Assembly (NCBI RefSeq): GCF_029227915.1
Contig: NC_079888.1
Coordinates: forward strand, 23,354,001 to 23,418,000
Length of the DNA stretch: 64,000 bases
DNA from: Hydractinia symbiolongicarpus
Taxonomy: Eukaryota; Cnidaria; Hydrozoa; Anthoathecata; Hydractiniidae
Direction: 5' to 3'
Shown in pieces: positions 12,781-26,400 of this stretch. How positions within the stretch are numbered: the first letter of the stretch is position 1; each line of letters starts with the position of its first letter. The notes beneath the pieces are model-generated. The model ran no database searches, was not told the DNA's origin, and worked only from the letters and a program-made list of their open reading frames with translations. A program made the position numbers and the translations under genes.

Positions 12781-13790
12781 TATACTTTTGACTGTACGGG
12801 CCGAGTCCGGGATATAGGGAAATCGCAGGTTTTCGTTTGCCGGCGATTAAACTGCTTTTATTCAGCGTCTCATCAAAAATGAAAACATTTTTGAAAACTA
12901 CAAGTCTCATGCGTTTTAGTGGTGAAAAAATAATTTAAAAAATCGTTCGGGAAATGAGTTTACTCCCTGGGTACTTTCTTTGTATACTTTTGACTATACG
13001 GGCCAAGCCGGGATTTACGGAAATCACAGGTTTTCGTTTGCCGGCGATTAAACTTCTTTTATTCAGCGTCTTATCAAAAATGAAAACATTTTTAAAAACT
13101 ACAAGTCTCATGCGTTTTAGTGGTGAAAAAGTAATTTAAAAAATCGTTCCGGAAATGAGTTTTCTCCCTGGGTACTTTGTTTGTATACTTTTGACTGTAC
13201 GGGCCAAGCCCGGGATTTACGGGAAATCGCGGGTTTTCGTTTGCCGGCGATTAAACTTCTTTTATTCAGCGTCTCATCAAAAATGAAAACATTTTTGAAA
13301 ACTACAAGTCTCATGCGTTTTAGTACTGAAAAAATAATTTAAAAAATCGTTCTGGAAATGAGTTTACTCCCTGGGTACTTTCTTTGTATACTTTTGACTA
13401 TACGGGCCGATTCCAGGATATAGGGAAATCGCAGGTTTTCGTTTGCCGGCGATTAAACTGCTTTTATTCAGCGTCTCATCAAAAATGAAAACATTTTTGA
13501 AAAATACAAGTCTCATGCGTTTTAGTGGTGAAAAAATAATTTAAAAAATCGTTCGGGAAATGAGTTTACTCCCTGGGTACTTTCTTTGTATACTTTTGAC
13601 TATACGGGCCAAGCCGGGATTTACGGGAAATCGCGGGTTTTCGTTTGCCGGCGATTAAACTTCTTTTATTCAGCGTCTCATCAAAAATGAAAACATTTTT
13701 AAAAACTACAAGTCTTATGCGTTTTAGTGGTGAAAAAATAATTTAAAAAATCGTTCTGGAAAGGAGTTTACTCCTTGGGTACTTTCTTTG
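12781..13790. repeat. 1,010-bp pentamer HOR, copy 1
   Basis: It matches the following copy at an offset of 1,010 bp. Rare shared markers are gactgtacgggcc with gggatataggg at 12792/13802, ggaaatcacagg at 13020/14030, gtactttgtttgtatac, and tagtactg at 13321/14331. The central 186 bp (12954-13139 against 13964-14149) are identical. Confidence 0.85.
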
Positions 13791-14800
13791 TATACTTTTG
13801 ACTGTACGGGCCGAGTCCGGGATATAGGGAAATCGCAGGTTTTCGTTTGCCGGCGATTAAACTGCTTTTATTCAGCGTCTCATCAAAAATGAAAACATTT
13901 TTGAAAACTACAAGTCTCATGCGTTTTAGTGGTGAAAAAATAATTTAAAAAATCGTTCGGGAAATGAGTTTACTCCCTGGGTACTTTCTTTGTATACTTT
14001 TGACTATACGGGCCAAGCCGGGATTTACGGAAATCACAGGTTTTCGTTTGCCGGCGATTAAACTTCTTTTATTCAGCGTCTTATCAAAAATGAAAACATT
14101 TTTAAAAACTACAAGTCTCATGCGTTTTAGTGGTGAAAAAGTAATTTAAAAAATCGTTCCGGAAATGAGTTTTCTCCCTGGGTACTTTGTTTGTATACTT
14201 TTGACTATGCGGGCCAAGCCCGGGATTTACGGGAAATCGCGGGTTTTCGTTTGCCGGCGATTAAACTTCTTTTATTCAGCGTCTCATCAAAAATGAAAAC
14301 ATTTTTGAAAACTACAAGTCTCATGCGTTTTAGTACTGAAAAAATAATTTAAAAAATCGTTCTGGAAATGAGTTTACTCCCTGGGTACTTTCTTTGTATA
14401 CTTTTGACTATACGGGCCGATTCCGGGATATAGGGAAATCGCAGGTTTTCGTTTGCCGGCGATTAAACTGCTTTTATTCAGCGTCTCATCAAAAATAAAA
14501 ACATTTTTGAAAAATACAAGTCTCATGCGTTTTAGTGGTGAAAAAATAATTTAAAAAATCGTTCGGGAAATGAGTTTACTCCCTGGGTACTTTCTTTGTA
14601 TACTTTTGACTATACGGGCCAAGCCGGGATTTACGGGAAATCGCGGGTTTTCGTTTGCCGGCGATTAAACTTCTTTTATTCCGCGTCTCATCAAAAATGA
14701 AAACATTTTTAAAAACTACAAGTCTTATGCGTTTTAGTGGTGAAAAAATAATTTAAAAAATCGTTCTGGAAAGGAGTTTACTCCTTGGGTACTTTCTTTG
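13791..14800. repeat. 1,010-bp pentamer HOR, copy 2
   Basis: Tandem partner of 12781-13790. A third, more divergent pentamer follows, with its tagtactg at 15342. Point differences between copies 1 and 2 include gactgtac against gactatgc near 14205. Confidence 0.85.
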
Positions 14801-16269
14801 TATACTTTTGACTATACGGGCCGAGTCCGGGATTTAGGGAAATCGCAGGTTTTCGTTTGCCGGCGATTAAACTGATTTTATTCGGCGTCTCATCAAAAAT
14901 GAAAACATTTTTGAAAACTACAAGTCTCATGCGTTTTAGTGGTGAAAAAATAATTTAAAAATTCGTTCGGGAAATGAGTTTACTCCCTGGGTACTTTCTT
15001 TGTATACTTTTGACTATACGGGCCAAGCCGGGATTTACGGGAAATCACGGGTTTTCGTTTGCCGGCGATTAAACTTCTTTTATTCAGCGTCTCATCAAAA
15101 ATGAAAACATTTTTGAAAACTACAAGTCTCATGCGTTTTAGTGGTGAAAAAGTAATTTAAAAAATCGTTCCGGAAATGAGTTTTCTCCCTGGGTACTTTC
15201 TTTGTATACTTTTGACTATACGGGCCAAGCCCGGGATTTACGGGAAATCGCGGGTTTGCGTTTGCCGGCGATTAAACTTCTTTTATTCAGCGTCTCATCA
15301 AAAATGAAAACATTTTTGAAAACTACAAGTCTCATGCGTTTTAGTACTGAAAAAATAATTTAAAAAATCGTTCTGGAAATGAGTTTACTCCCTGGGTATT
15401 TTCTTTGTATACTTTTGACTATACGGGCCGAGTCCGGGATTTAGGGAAATCGCATGTTTTCGTTTGCCGGCGATTAAACTGCTTTTATTCAGCGTCTTAT
15501 CAAAAATGAAAACATTTTTGAAAACTACAAGTCTTATGCGTTTTAGTGGTGAAAAAATAATTTAAAAAATCGTTCGGGAAATGAGTTTACTCCCTGGGTA
15601 CTTTCTTTGTATACTTTTGACTATACGGGCCAAGCCGGGATTTACGGGAAATCGCGGGTTTTCGTTTGCCGGCGATTAAACTTCTTTTATTCAGCGTCTC
15701 ATCAAAAATGAAAACATTTTTAAAAACTACAAGTCTTATGCGTTTTAGTGGTGAAAAAATAATTTAAAAAATCGTTTTGGAAATGAGTTTACTCATTGGG
15801 TGCTTTCTTTGTATACTTTTGACTATACGGGCCGAGTCCGGGATTTAGGCAAATCGCAGGTTTTCGTTTGCCGGCGATTAAACTGCTTTCATTCAGCGTC
15901 TCATCAAAAATGAAAACATTTTTGAAGACTACCAGTCCCATGCGTTTTAGTGGTGAAAAAATAATTTAAAAATTCGTTCGGGAAATGAGTTTACTCCCTG
16001 GGTACTTTCTTTGTATACTTTTGACTATACGGGCCAAGCCGGGATTTACGGGAAATCACGGGTTTTCGTTTGCCGGCGATTAAACTTCTTTTATTCCGCG
16101 TCTCATCAAAAATGAAAACATTTTTAAAAACTACAAGTCTTATGCGTTTTAGTGGTGAAAAAATAATTTAAAAAATCGTTCTGGAAATGAGTTTACTCCT
16201 TGGGTACTTTCTTTGTATACTTTTGACTATACGGGCCGAGTCCGGGATTTAGGGAAATCGCAGGTTTTC

Positions 16270-17482
16270 GTTTGCCGGCGATTAAACTGATTTTATTCAG
16301 AGTCTCATCAAAAATGAAAACATTTTTGAAAACTACAAGTCTCATGCGTTTTAGTGGTGAAAAAATAATTTAAAAATTCGTTCGGGAAATGAGTTTACTC
16401 CCTGGGTACTTTCTTTGTATACTTTTGACTATACGGGCCAAGCCGGGATTTACGGGAAATCACGGGTTTTCGTTTGCCGGCGATTAAACTTCTTTTATTC
16501 AGCGTCTCATCAAAAATGAAAACTATTTTAAAAACTACAAGTCTCATGCGTTTTAGTGGTGAAAAAGTAATTTAAAAAATCGTTCCGGAAATGAGTTTTC
16601 TCCCTGGGTACTTTCTTTGTATACTTTTGGCTATACGGGCCAAGCCCGGGATTTACGGGAAATCGCGGGTTTTCGTTTGCCGGCGATTAAACTTCTTTTA
16701 TCCAGCGTCTCATCAAAAATGAAAACATTTTTGAAAACTACAAGTCTCATGCGTTTTAGTACTGAAAAAATAATTTAAAAAATCGTTCTGGAAATGAGTT
16801 TACTCCCTGGGTACTTTCTTTGTATACTTTTGACTATACGGGCCGAGTCCGGGATTTAGGGAAATCGCAGGTTTTCGTTTGCCGGCGATTAAACTGCTTT
16901 TATTCAGCGTCTCATCAAAAATGAAAACATTTTTGAAAACTACAAGTCTCATGCGTTTTAGTGGTGAAAAAATAATTTAAAAAATCGTTCGGGAAATGAG
17001 TTTACTCCCTGGGTACTTTCTTTGTATACTTTTGACTATACGGGCCAGGCCGGGATTTAAGGGAAATCGCGGGTTTTCGTTTGCCGGCGATTAAACTTCT
17101 TTTATTCAGCGTCTCATCAAAAATGAAAACATTTTTAAAAACTACAAGTCTTATGCGTTTTAGTGGTGAAAAAATAATTTAAAAAATCGTTCTGGAAATG
17201 AGTTTACTCCTTGGGTGCTTTCTTTGTATACTTTTGACTATACGGGCCGAGTCCGGGATTTAGGCAAATCGCAGGTTTTCGTTCGCCGGCGATTAAACTG
17301 CTTTTATTCAGCGTCTCATCAAAAATGAAAACATTTTTGAAAACTACAAGTCTCCTGCGTTTTAGTGGTGAAAAAATAATTTAAAAATTCGTTCGGGAAA
17401 TGAGTTTACTCCCTGGGTACTTTCTTTGTATACTTTTGACTATACGGGCCAAGCCGGGATTTACGGGAAATCACGGGTTTTC
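16270..17482. repeat. 1,213-bp six-monomer block, copy 1
   Basis: Rare markers recur 1,213 bp downstream: ttattcagagtctcat (16295 region), gaaaactattttaaaa (16521 to 17734), ttttggctatac, tttatccagcgtc, gggccaggccgggatttaag (17041 region to 18254 region) and tctcctgcg (17353 to 18566). I noticed no difference between the copies on reading, so this is probably the most recent block duplication in domain B. Confidence 0.88.
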
Positions 17483-18695
17483 GTTTGCCGGCGATTAAAC
17501 TGATTTTATTCAGAGTCTCATCAAAAATGAAAACATTTTTGAAAACTACAAGTCTCATGCGTTTTAGTGGTGAAAAAATAATTTAAAAATTCGTTCGGGA
17601 AATGAGTTTACTCCCTGGGTACTTTCTTTGTATACTTTTGACTATACGGGCCAAGCCGGGATTTACGGGAAATCACGGGTTTTCGTTTGCCGGCGATTAA
17701 ACTTCTTTTATTCAGCGTCTCATCAAAAATGAAAACTATTTTAAAAACTACAAGTCTCATGCGTTTTAGTGGTGAAAAAGTAATTTAAAAAATCGTTCCG
17801 GAAATGAGTTTTCTCCCTGGGTACTTTCTTTGTATACTTTTGGCTATACGGGCCAAGCCCGGGATTTACGGGAAATCGCGGGTTTTCGTTTGCCGGCGAT
17901 TAAACTTCTTTTATCCAGCGTCTCATCAAAAATGAAAACATTTTTGAAAACTACAAGTCTCATGCGTTTTAGTACTGAAAAAATAATTTAAAAAATCGTT
18001 CTGGAAATGAGTTTACTCCCTGGGTACTTTCTTTGTATACTTTTGACTATACGGGCCGAGTCCGGGATTTAGGGAAATCGCAGGTTTTCGTTTGCCGGCG
18101 ATTAAACTGCTTTTATTCAGCGTCTCATCAAAAATGAAAACATTTTTGAAAACTACAAGTCTCATGCGTTTTAGTGGTGAAAAAATAATTTAAAAAATCG
18201 TTCGGGAAATGAGTTTACTCCCTGGGTACTTTCTTTGTATACTTTTGACTATACGGGCCAGGCCGGGATTTAAGGGAAATCGCGGGTTTTCGTTTGCCGG
18301 CGATTAAACTTCTTTTATTCAGCGTCTCATCAAAAATGAAAACATTTTTAAAAACTACAAGTCTTATGCGTTTTAGTGGTGAAAAAATAATTTAAAAAAT
18401 CGTTCTGGAAATGAGTTTACTCCTTGGGTGCTTTCTTTGTATACTTTTGACTATACGGGCCGAGTCCGGGATTTAGGCAAATCGCAGGTTTTCGTTCGCC
18501 GGCGATTAAACTGCTTTTATTCAGCGTCTCATCAAAAATGAAAACATTTTTGAAAACTACAAGTCTCCTGCGTTTTAGTGGTGAAAAAATAATTTAAAAA
18601 TTCGTTCGGGAAATGAGTTTACTCCCTGGGTACTTTCTTTGTATACTTTTGACTATACGGGCCAAGCCGGGATTTACGGGAAATCACGGGTTTTC
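17483..18695. repeat. 1,213-bp six-monomer block, copy 2
   Basis: Tandem partner of 16270-17482. The match ends near 18,700, where attccgcgtctc appears instead of attcagagtctc. Confidence 0.88.
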
Positions 18696-19429
18696 GTTTG
18701 CCGGCGATTAAACTTCTTTTATTCCGCGTCTCATCAAAAATGAAAACATTTTTAAAAACTACAAGTCTTATGCGTTTTAGTGGTGAAAAAATAATTTAAA
18801 AAATCGTTCTGGAAATGAGTTTACTCCTTGGGTACTTTCTTTGTATACTTTTGACTATACGGGCCGAGTCCGGGATTTAGGGAAATCGCAGGTTTTCGTT
18901 TGCCGGCGATTAAACTGATTTTATTCGGCGTCTCATCAAAAATGAAAACATTTTTGAAAACTACAAGTCTCATGCGTTTTAGTGGTGAAAAAATAATTTA
19001 AAAATTCGTTCGGGAAATGAGTTTACTCCCTGGGTACTTTCTTTGTATACTTATGACTATACGGGCCGAGTCCGGGATTTAGGGAAATCGCAGGTTTTCG
19101 TTTGCCGGCGATTAAACTGCTTTTATTCAGCGTCTCATCAAAAATGAAAACATTTTTGAAAACTACAAGTCTCATGCGTTTTAGTGGTGAAAAAATAATT
19201 TAAAAAATCGTTCGGGAAATGAGTTTACTCCCTGGGTACTTTCTTTGTATACTTTTGACTATACGGGCCAGGCCGGGATTTACGGGAAATCGCGGGTTTT
19301 CGTTTGCCGGCGATTAAACTTCTTTTATTCAGCGTCTCATCAAAAATGAAAACATTTTTAAAAACTACAAGTCTTATGCGTTTTAGTGGTGAAAAAATAA
19401 TTTAAAAAATCGTTCTGGAAATGAGTTTA

Positions 19430-21451
19430 CTCCTTGGGTGCTTTCTTTGTATACTTTTGACTATACGGGCCGAGTCCGGGATTTAGGCAAATTGCAGGTT
19501 TTCGTTCGCCGGCGATTAAACTGCTTTTATTCAGCGTCTCATCAAAAATGAAAACATTTTTGAAAACTACAAGTCTCATGCGTTTTAGTGGTGAAAAAAT
19601 AATTTAAAAATTCGTTCGGGAAATGAGTTTACTCCCTGGGTACTTTCTTTGTATACTTTTGACTATACGGGCCAAGCCGGGATTTACGGGAAATCACGGG
19701 TTTTCGTTTGCCGGCGATTAAACTTCTTTTATTCAGCGTCTCATCAAAAATGAAAACAATTTTAAAAACTACAAGTCTCATGCGTTTTAGTGCTGAAAAA
19801 GTAATTTAAAAAATCGTTCCGGAAATGAGTTTTCTCCCTGGGTACTTTCTTTGTATACTTTTGACTATACGGGCCAAGCCCGGGATTTACGGGAAATCGC
19901 GGGTTTTCGTTTGCCGGCGATTAAACTTCTTTTATCCAGCGTCTCATCAAAAATGAAAACATTTTTGAAAACTACAAGTCTCATGCGTTTTAGTACTGAA
20001 AAAATAATTTAAAAAATCGTTCTGGAAATGAGTTTACTCCCTGGGTACTTTCTTTGTATACTTTTGACTATACGGGCCGAGTCCGGGATTTAGGGAAATC
20101 GCAGGTTTTCGTTTGCCGGCGATTAAACTGCTTTTATTCAGCGTCTCATCAAAAATGAAAACATTTTTGAAAACTACAAGTCTCATGCGTTTTAGTGGTG
20201 AAAAAATAATTTAAAAAATCGTTCGGGAAATGAGTTTACTCTCTGGGTACTTTCTTTGTATACTTTTGACTATACGGGCCAAGCCGGGATTTACGGGAAA
20301 TCGCGGGTTTTCGTTTGCCGGCGATTAAACTTCTTTTATTCAGCGTCTCAACAAAAATGAAAACATTTTTAAAAACTACAAGTCTTATGCGTTTTAGTGG
20401 TGAAAAAATAATTTAAAAAATCGTTCTGGAAATGAGTTTACTCCTTGGGTGCTTTCTTTGTATACTTTTGACTATACGGGCCGTGTCGGGGATTTAGGCA
20501 AATCGCAGGTTTTCGTTCGCCGGCGATTAAACTGCTTTTATTCAGCGTCTCATCAAAAATGAAAACATTTTTGAAAACTACAAGTCTCATGCGTTTTAGT
20601 GGTGAAAAAATAATTTAAAAATTCGTTCGGGAAATGAGTTTACTCCCTGGGTACTTTCTTTGTATACTTTTGACTATACGGGCCAAGCCGGGATTTACGG
20701 GAAATCACGGGTTTTCGTTTGCCGGCGATTAAACTTCTTTTATTCCGCGTCTCATCAAAAATGAAAACATTTTTAAAAACTACAAGTCTCATGCGTTTAA
20801 GTGGTGAAAAAGTAATTTAAAAAATCGTTCCGGAAATGAGTTTTCTCCCTGGGTACTTTCTTTGTATACTTTTGACTATACGGGCCAAGCCCGGGATTTA
20901 CGGGAAATCGCGGGTTTTCGTTTGCCGGCGATTAAACTTCTTTTATTCAGCGTCTCATCAAAAATGAAAACATTTTTGAAAACTACAAGTCTCATGCGTT
21001 TTAGTACTGAAAAAATAATTTAAAAAATCGTTCTGGAAATGAGTTTACTCCCTGGGTACTTTCTTTGTATACTTTTGACTATACGGGCCGATTCCGGGAT
21101 ATAGGGAAATCGCAGGTTTTCGTTTGCCGGCGATTAAACTGCTTTTATTCAGCGTCTCATCAAAAATGAAAACATTTTTGAAAACTACAAGTCTCATGCG
21201 TTTTAGTGGTGAAAAAATAATTTAAAAAATCGTTCGGGAAATGAGTTTACTCCCTGGGTACTTTCTTTGTATACTTTTGACTATACGGGCCAAGCCGGGA
21301 TTTACGGGAAATCGCGGGTTTTCGTTTGCCGGCGATTAAACTTCTTTTATTCAGCGTCTCATCAAAAATGAAAACATTTTTAAAAACTACAAGTCTTATG
21401 CGTTTTAGTGGTGAAAAAATAATTTAAAAAATCGTTCTGGAAATGAGTTTA
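19430..21451. repeat. 2,022-bp ten-monomer block, copy 1
   Basis: Markers shared at an offset of 2,022 bp are gaaaacaattttaaaa (19756 to 21778), tactctctgggtac (20241 to 22263), gtctcaacaaaaatg (near 20346 to near 22368) and gcgtttaagtggtg (20795 to 22817). The block is two pentamers amplified as one unit, which is a second level of higher-order structure. Confidence 0.85.
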
Positions 21452-23473
21452 CTCCTTGGGTGCTTTCTTTGTATACTTTTGACTATACGGGCCGAGTCCG
21501 GGATTTAGGCAAATCGCAGGTTTTCGTTCGCCGGCGATTAAACTGCTTTTTTTCAGCGTCTCATCAAAAATGAAAACATTTTTGAAAACTACAAGTCTCA
21601 TGCGTTTTAGTGGTGAAAAAATAATTTAAAAATTCGTTCGGGAAATGAGTTTACTCCCTGGGTACTTTCTTTGTATACTTTTGACTATACGGGCCAAGCC
21701 GGGATTTACGGGAAATCACGGGTTTTCGTTTGCCGGCGATTAAACTTCTTTTATTCAGCGTCTCATCAAAAATGAAAACAATTTTAAAAACTACAAGTCT
21801 CATGCGTTTTAGTGGTGAAAAAGTAATTTAAAAAATCGTTCCGGAAATGAGTTTTCTCCCTGGGTACTTTCTTTGTATACTTTTGACTATACGGGCCAAG
21901 CCCGGGATTTACGGGAAATCGCGGGTTTTCGTTTGCCGGCGATTAAACTTCTTTTATCCAGCGTCTCATCAAAAATGAAAACATTTTTGAAAACTACAAG
22001 TCTCATGCGTTTTAGTACTGAAAAAATAATTTAAAAAATCGTTCTGGAAATGAGTTTACTCCCTGGGTACTTTCTTTGTATACTTTTGACTATACGGGCC
22101 GAGTCCGGGATTTAGGGAAATCGCAGGTTTTCGTTTGCCGGCGATTAAACTGCTTTTATTCAGCGTCTCATCAAAAATGAAAACATTTTTGAAAACTACA
22201 AGTCTCATGCGTTTTAGTGGTGAAAAAATAATTTAAAAAATCGTTCGGGAAATGAGTTTACTCTCTGGGTACTTTCTTTGTATACTTTTGACTATACGGG
22301 CCAAGCCGGGATTTACGGGAAATCGCGGGTTTTCGTTTGCCGGCGATTAAACTTCTTTTATTCAGCGTCTCAACAAAAATGAAAACATTTTTAAAAACTA
22401 CAAGTCTTATGCGTTTTAGTGGTGAAAAAATAATTTAAAAAATCGTTCTGGAAATGAGTTTACTCCTTGGGTGCTTTCTATGTATACTTTTGACTATACG
22501 GGCCGAGTCGGGGATTTAGGCAAATCGCAGGTTTTCGTTCGCCGGCGATTAAACTGCTTTTATTCAGCGTCTCATCAAAAATGAAAACATTTTTGAAAAC
22601 TACAAGTCTCATGCGTTTTAGTGGTGAAAAAATAATTTAAAAATTCGTTCGGGAAATGAGTTTACTCCCTGGGTACTTTCTTTGTATACTTTTGACTATA
22701 CGGGCCAAGCCGGGATTTACGGGAAATCACGGGTTTTCGTTTGCCGGCGATTAAACTTCTTTTATTCCGCGTCTCATCAAAAATGAAAACATTTTTAAAA
22801 ACTACAAGTCTCATGCGTTTAAGTGGTGAAAAAGTAATTTAAAAAATCGTTCCGGAAATGAGTTTTCTCCCTGGGTACTTTCTTTGTATACTTTTGACTA
22901 TACGGGCCAAGCCCGGGATTTACGGGAAATCGCGGGTTTTCGTTTGCCGGCGATTAAACTTCTTTTATTCAGCGTCTCATCAAAAATGAAAACATTTTTG
23001 AAAACTACAAGTCTCATGCGTTTTAGTACTGAAAAAATAATTTAAAAAATCGTTCTGGAAATGAGTTTACTCCCTGGGTACTTTCTTTGTATACTTTTGA
23101 CTATACGGGCCGATTCCGGGATATAGGGAAATCGCAGGTTTTCGTTTGCCGGCGATTAAACTGCTTTTATTCAGCGTCTCATCAAAAATGAAAACATTTT
23201 TGAAAACTACAAGTCTCATGCGTTTTAGTGGTGAAAAAATAATTTAAAAAATCGTTCGGGAAATGAGTTTACTCCCTGGGTACTTTCTTTGTATACTTTT
23301 GACTATACGGGCCAAGCCGGGATTTACGGGAAATCGCGGGTTTTCGTTTGCCGGCGATTAAACTTCTTTTATTCAGCGTCTCATCAAAAATGAAAACATT
23401 TTTAAAAACTACAAGTCTTATGCGTTTTAGTGGTGAAAAAATAATTTAAAAAATCGTTCTGGAAAGGAGTTTA
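21452..23473. repeat. 2,022-bp ten-monomer block, copy 2
   Basis: Tandem partner of 19430-21451. Small differences remain, for example gggccgagtcgggg here against gggccgtgtcgggg near 20478. Confidence 0.85.
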
Positions 23474-26400
23474 CTCCTTGGGTACTTTCTTTGTATACTT
23501 TTGACTATACGGGCCGAGTCCGGGATTTAGGGAAATCGCAGGTTTTCGTTTGCCGGCGATTAAACTGATTTTATTCGGCGTCTCATCAAAAATGAAAACA
23601 TTTTTGAAAACTACAAGTCTCATGCGTTTTAGTGGTGAAAAAATAATTTAAAAATTCGTTCGGGAAATGAGTTTACTCCCTGGGTACTTTCTTTGTATAC
23701 TTTTGACTATACGGGCCAAGCCGGGATTTACGGGAAATCACGGGTTTTCGTTTGCCGGCGATTAAACTTCTTTTATTCAGCGTCTCATCAAAAATGAAAA
23801 CATTTTTAAAAACTACAAGTCTCATGCGTTTTAGTGGTGAAAAAGTAATTTAAAAAATCGTTCCGAAAATGAGATTTCTCCCTGTGTACTTTCTTTGTAT
23901 ACTTTTGACTATACGGGCCAAGCCCGGGATTTACGGGAAATCGCGGGTTTGCGTTTGCCGGCGATTAAAATTCTTTTATTCCGCGTCTCATCAAAAATGA
24001 AAACATTTTTAAAAACTACAAGTCTCATGCGTTTAAGTGGTGAAAAAGTAATTTAAAAAATCGTTCCGGAAATGAGTTTTCTCCCTGGGTACTTTCTTTG
24101 TATACTTTTGACTATACGGGCCAAGCCCGGGATTTACGGGAAATCGCGGGTTTTCGTTTGCCGGCGATTAAACTTCTTTTATTCAGCGTCTCATCAAAAA
24201 TGAAAACATTTTTGAAAACTACAAGTCTCATGCGTTTTAGTACTGAAAAAATAATTTAAAAAATCGTTCTGGAAATGAGTTTACTCCCTGGGTACTTTCT
24301 TTGTATACTTTTGACTATACGGGCCGATTCCGGGATATGGGGAAATCGCAGGTTTTCGTTTGCCGGCGATTAAACTGCTTTTATTCAGCGTCTCATCAAA
24401 AATGAAAACATTTTTGAAAACTACAAGTCTCATGCGTTTTAGTGGTGAAAAAAAAATTTAAAAAATCGTTCGGGAAATGAGTTTACTCCCTGGGTACTTT
24501 CTTTGTATACTTTTGACTATACGGGCCAAGCCCGGGATTTACGGGAAATCGCGGGTTTTCGTTTGCCGGCGATTAAACTTCTTTTATTCAGCGTCTCATC
24601 AAAAATGAAAACGTTTTTGAAAACTACAAGTCTCATGCGTTTTAGTACTGAAAAAATAATTTAAAAAATCGTTCTGGAAATGAGTTTACTCCCTGGGTAC
24701 TTTCTTTGTATACTTTTGACTATACGGGCCGATTCCGGGATATAGGGAAATCGCAGGTTTTCGTTTGCCGGCGATTAAACTGCTTTTATTCAGCGTCTCA
24801 TCAAAAATGAAAACATTTTTGAAAACTACAAGTCTCATGCGTTTTAGTGGTGAAAAAATAATTTAAAAAATCGTTCGGGAAATGAGTTTACTCCCTGGGT
24901 ACTTTCTTTGTATACTTTTGACTATACGGGCCAAGCCGGGATTTACGGGAAATCGCGGGTTTTTGTTTGCCGGCGATTAAACTTCTTTTATTCAGCGTCT
25001 CATCAAAAATGAAAACATTTTTAAAAACTACAAGTCTTATGCGTTTTAGTGGTGAAAAAATAATTTAAAAAATCGTTCTGGAAAGGAGTTTACTCCTTGG
25101 GTACTTTCTTTGTATACTTTTGACTATACGGGCCGAGTCCGGGATTTAGGGAAATCGCAGGTTTTCGTTTGCCGGCGATTAAACTGATTTTATTCGGCGT
25201 CTCATCAAAAATGAAAACATTTTTGAAAACTACAAGTCTCATGCGTTTTAGTGGTGAAAAAATAATTTAAAAATTCGTTCGGGAAATGAGTTTACTCCCT
25301 GGGTACTTTCTTTGTATACTTTTGACTATACGGGCCGAGTCCGGGATTTAGGGAAATCGCAGGTTTTCGTTTGCCGGCGATTAAACTGCTTTTATTCAGC
25401 GTCTCATCAAAAATGAAAACATTTTTGAAAACTACAAGTCTCATGCGTTTTAGTGGTGAAAAAATAATTTAAAAAATCGTTCGGGAAATGAGTTTTCTCC
25501 CTGGGTATTTTCTTTGTATACTTTTGACTATACGGGCCAAGCCCGGGATTTACGGGAAATCGCGGGTTTGCGTTTGCCGGCGAATAAACTTCTTTTATTC
25601 AGCGTCTCATCAAAAATGAAAACATTTTTGAAAACTACAAGTCTCATGCGTTTTAGTACTGAAAAAATAATTTAAAAAATCGTTCTGGAAATGAGTTTAC
25701 TCCCAGGGTACTTTCTTTGTATACTTTTGACTATACGGGCCGAGTCCGGGATTTAGGGAAATCGCAGGTTTTCGTTTGCCGGCGATTAAACTGCTTTTAT
25801 TCAGCGTCTCATCAAAAATGAAAACATTTTTGAAAACTACAAGTCTCATGCGTTTTAGTGGTGAAAAAATAATTTAAAAAATCGTTCGGGAAATGAGTTT
25901 ACTCCCTGGGTACTTTCTTTGTATACTTTTGACTATACGGGCCAAGCCGGGATTTACGGGAAATCGCAGGTTTTCGTTTGGCGGCGATTAAACTTCTTTT
26001 ATTCAGCGTCTCATCAAAAATGAAAACATTTTTAAAAACTACAAGTCTCATGCGTTTTAGTGGTGAAAAAGTAATTTAAAAAATCGTTCCGGAAATGAGT
26101 TTTATCCCTGGGTACTTTCTTTGTATACTTTTGACTATACGGGCCAAGCCCGGGATTTACGGGAAATCGCGGGTTTTCGTTTGCCGGCGATTAAACTTCT
26201 TTTATTCAGCGTCTCATCAAAAATGAAAACATTTTTGAAAACTACAAGTCTCATGCGTTTTAGTACTGAAAAAATAATTTAAAAAATCGTTCTGGAAATG
26301 AGTTTACTCCCTGGGTACTTTCTTTGTATACTTTTGACTATACGGGCCGATTCCGGGATATAGGGAAATCGCAGGTTTTCGTTTGCCGGCGATTAAACTG

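Larger units (their letters stand above)
1..12900. repeat. Domain A: mixed-lineage higher-order satellite
   Basis: Four marker variants alternate here: gtcccatcaaatatg with gtttagtggtaaaa, ctcacagggtac with tacattcgactatacgtgcc, tttggaaaatgag with ctgtgtac, and aaacctctttta with catgtgtttt. The cacaggg marker lies at 741, 1549, 2157, 3372, 5239, 7101, 9725 and 10941, giving spacings of 808, 608, 1215, 1867, 1862, 2624 and 1216 bp. These are near-multiples of the monomer, with 46 bp added where the insertion described below intervenes. The border with domain B is gradual between about 12.1 and 12.9 kb. Confidence 0.85.

Noticed and set aside
25560-25600. AATAAA polyadenylation signal in cgaataaactt copies (also near 28614)
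   Set aside because: It is a single-base variant of cgattaaactt in isolated monomers, with no transcript context.
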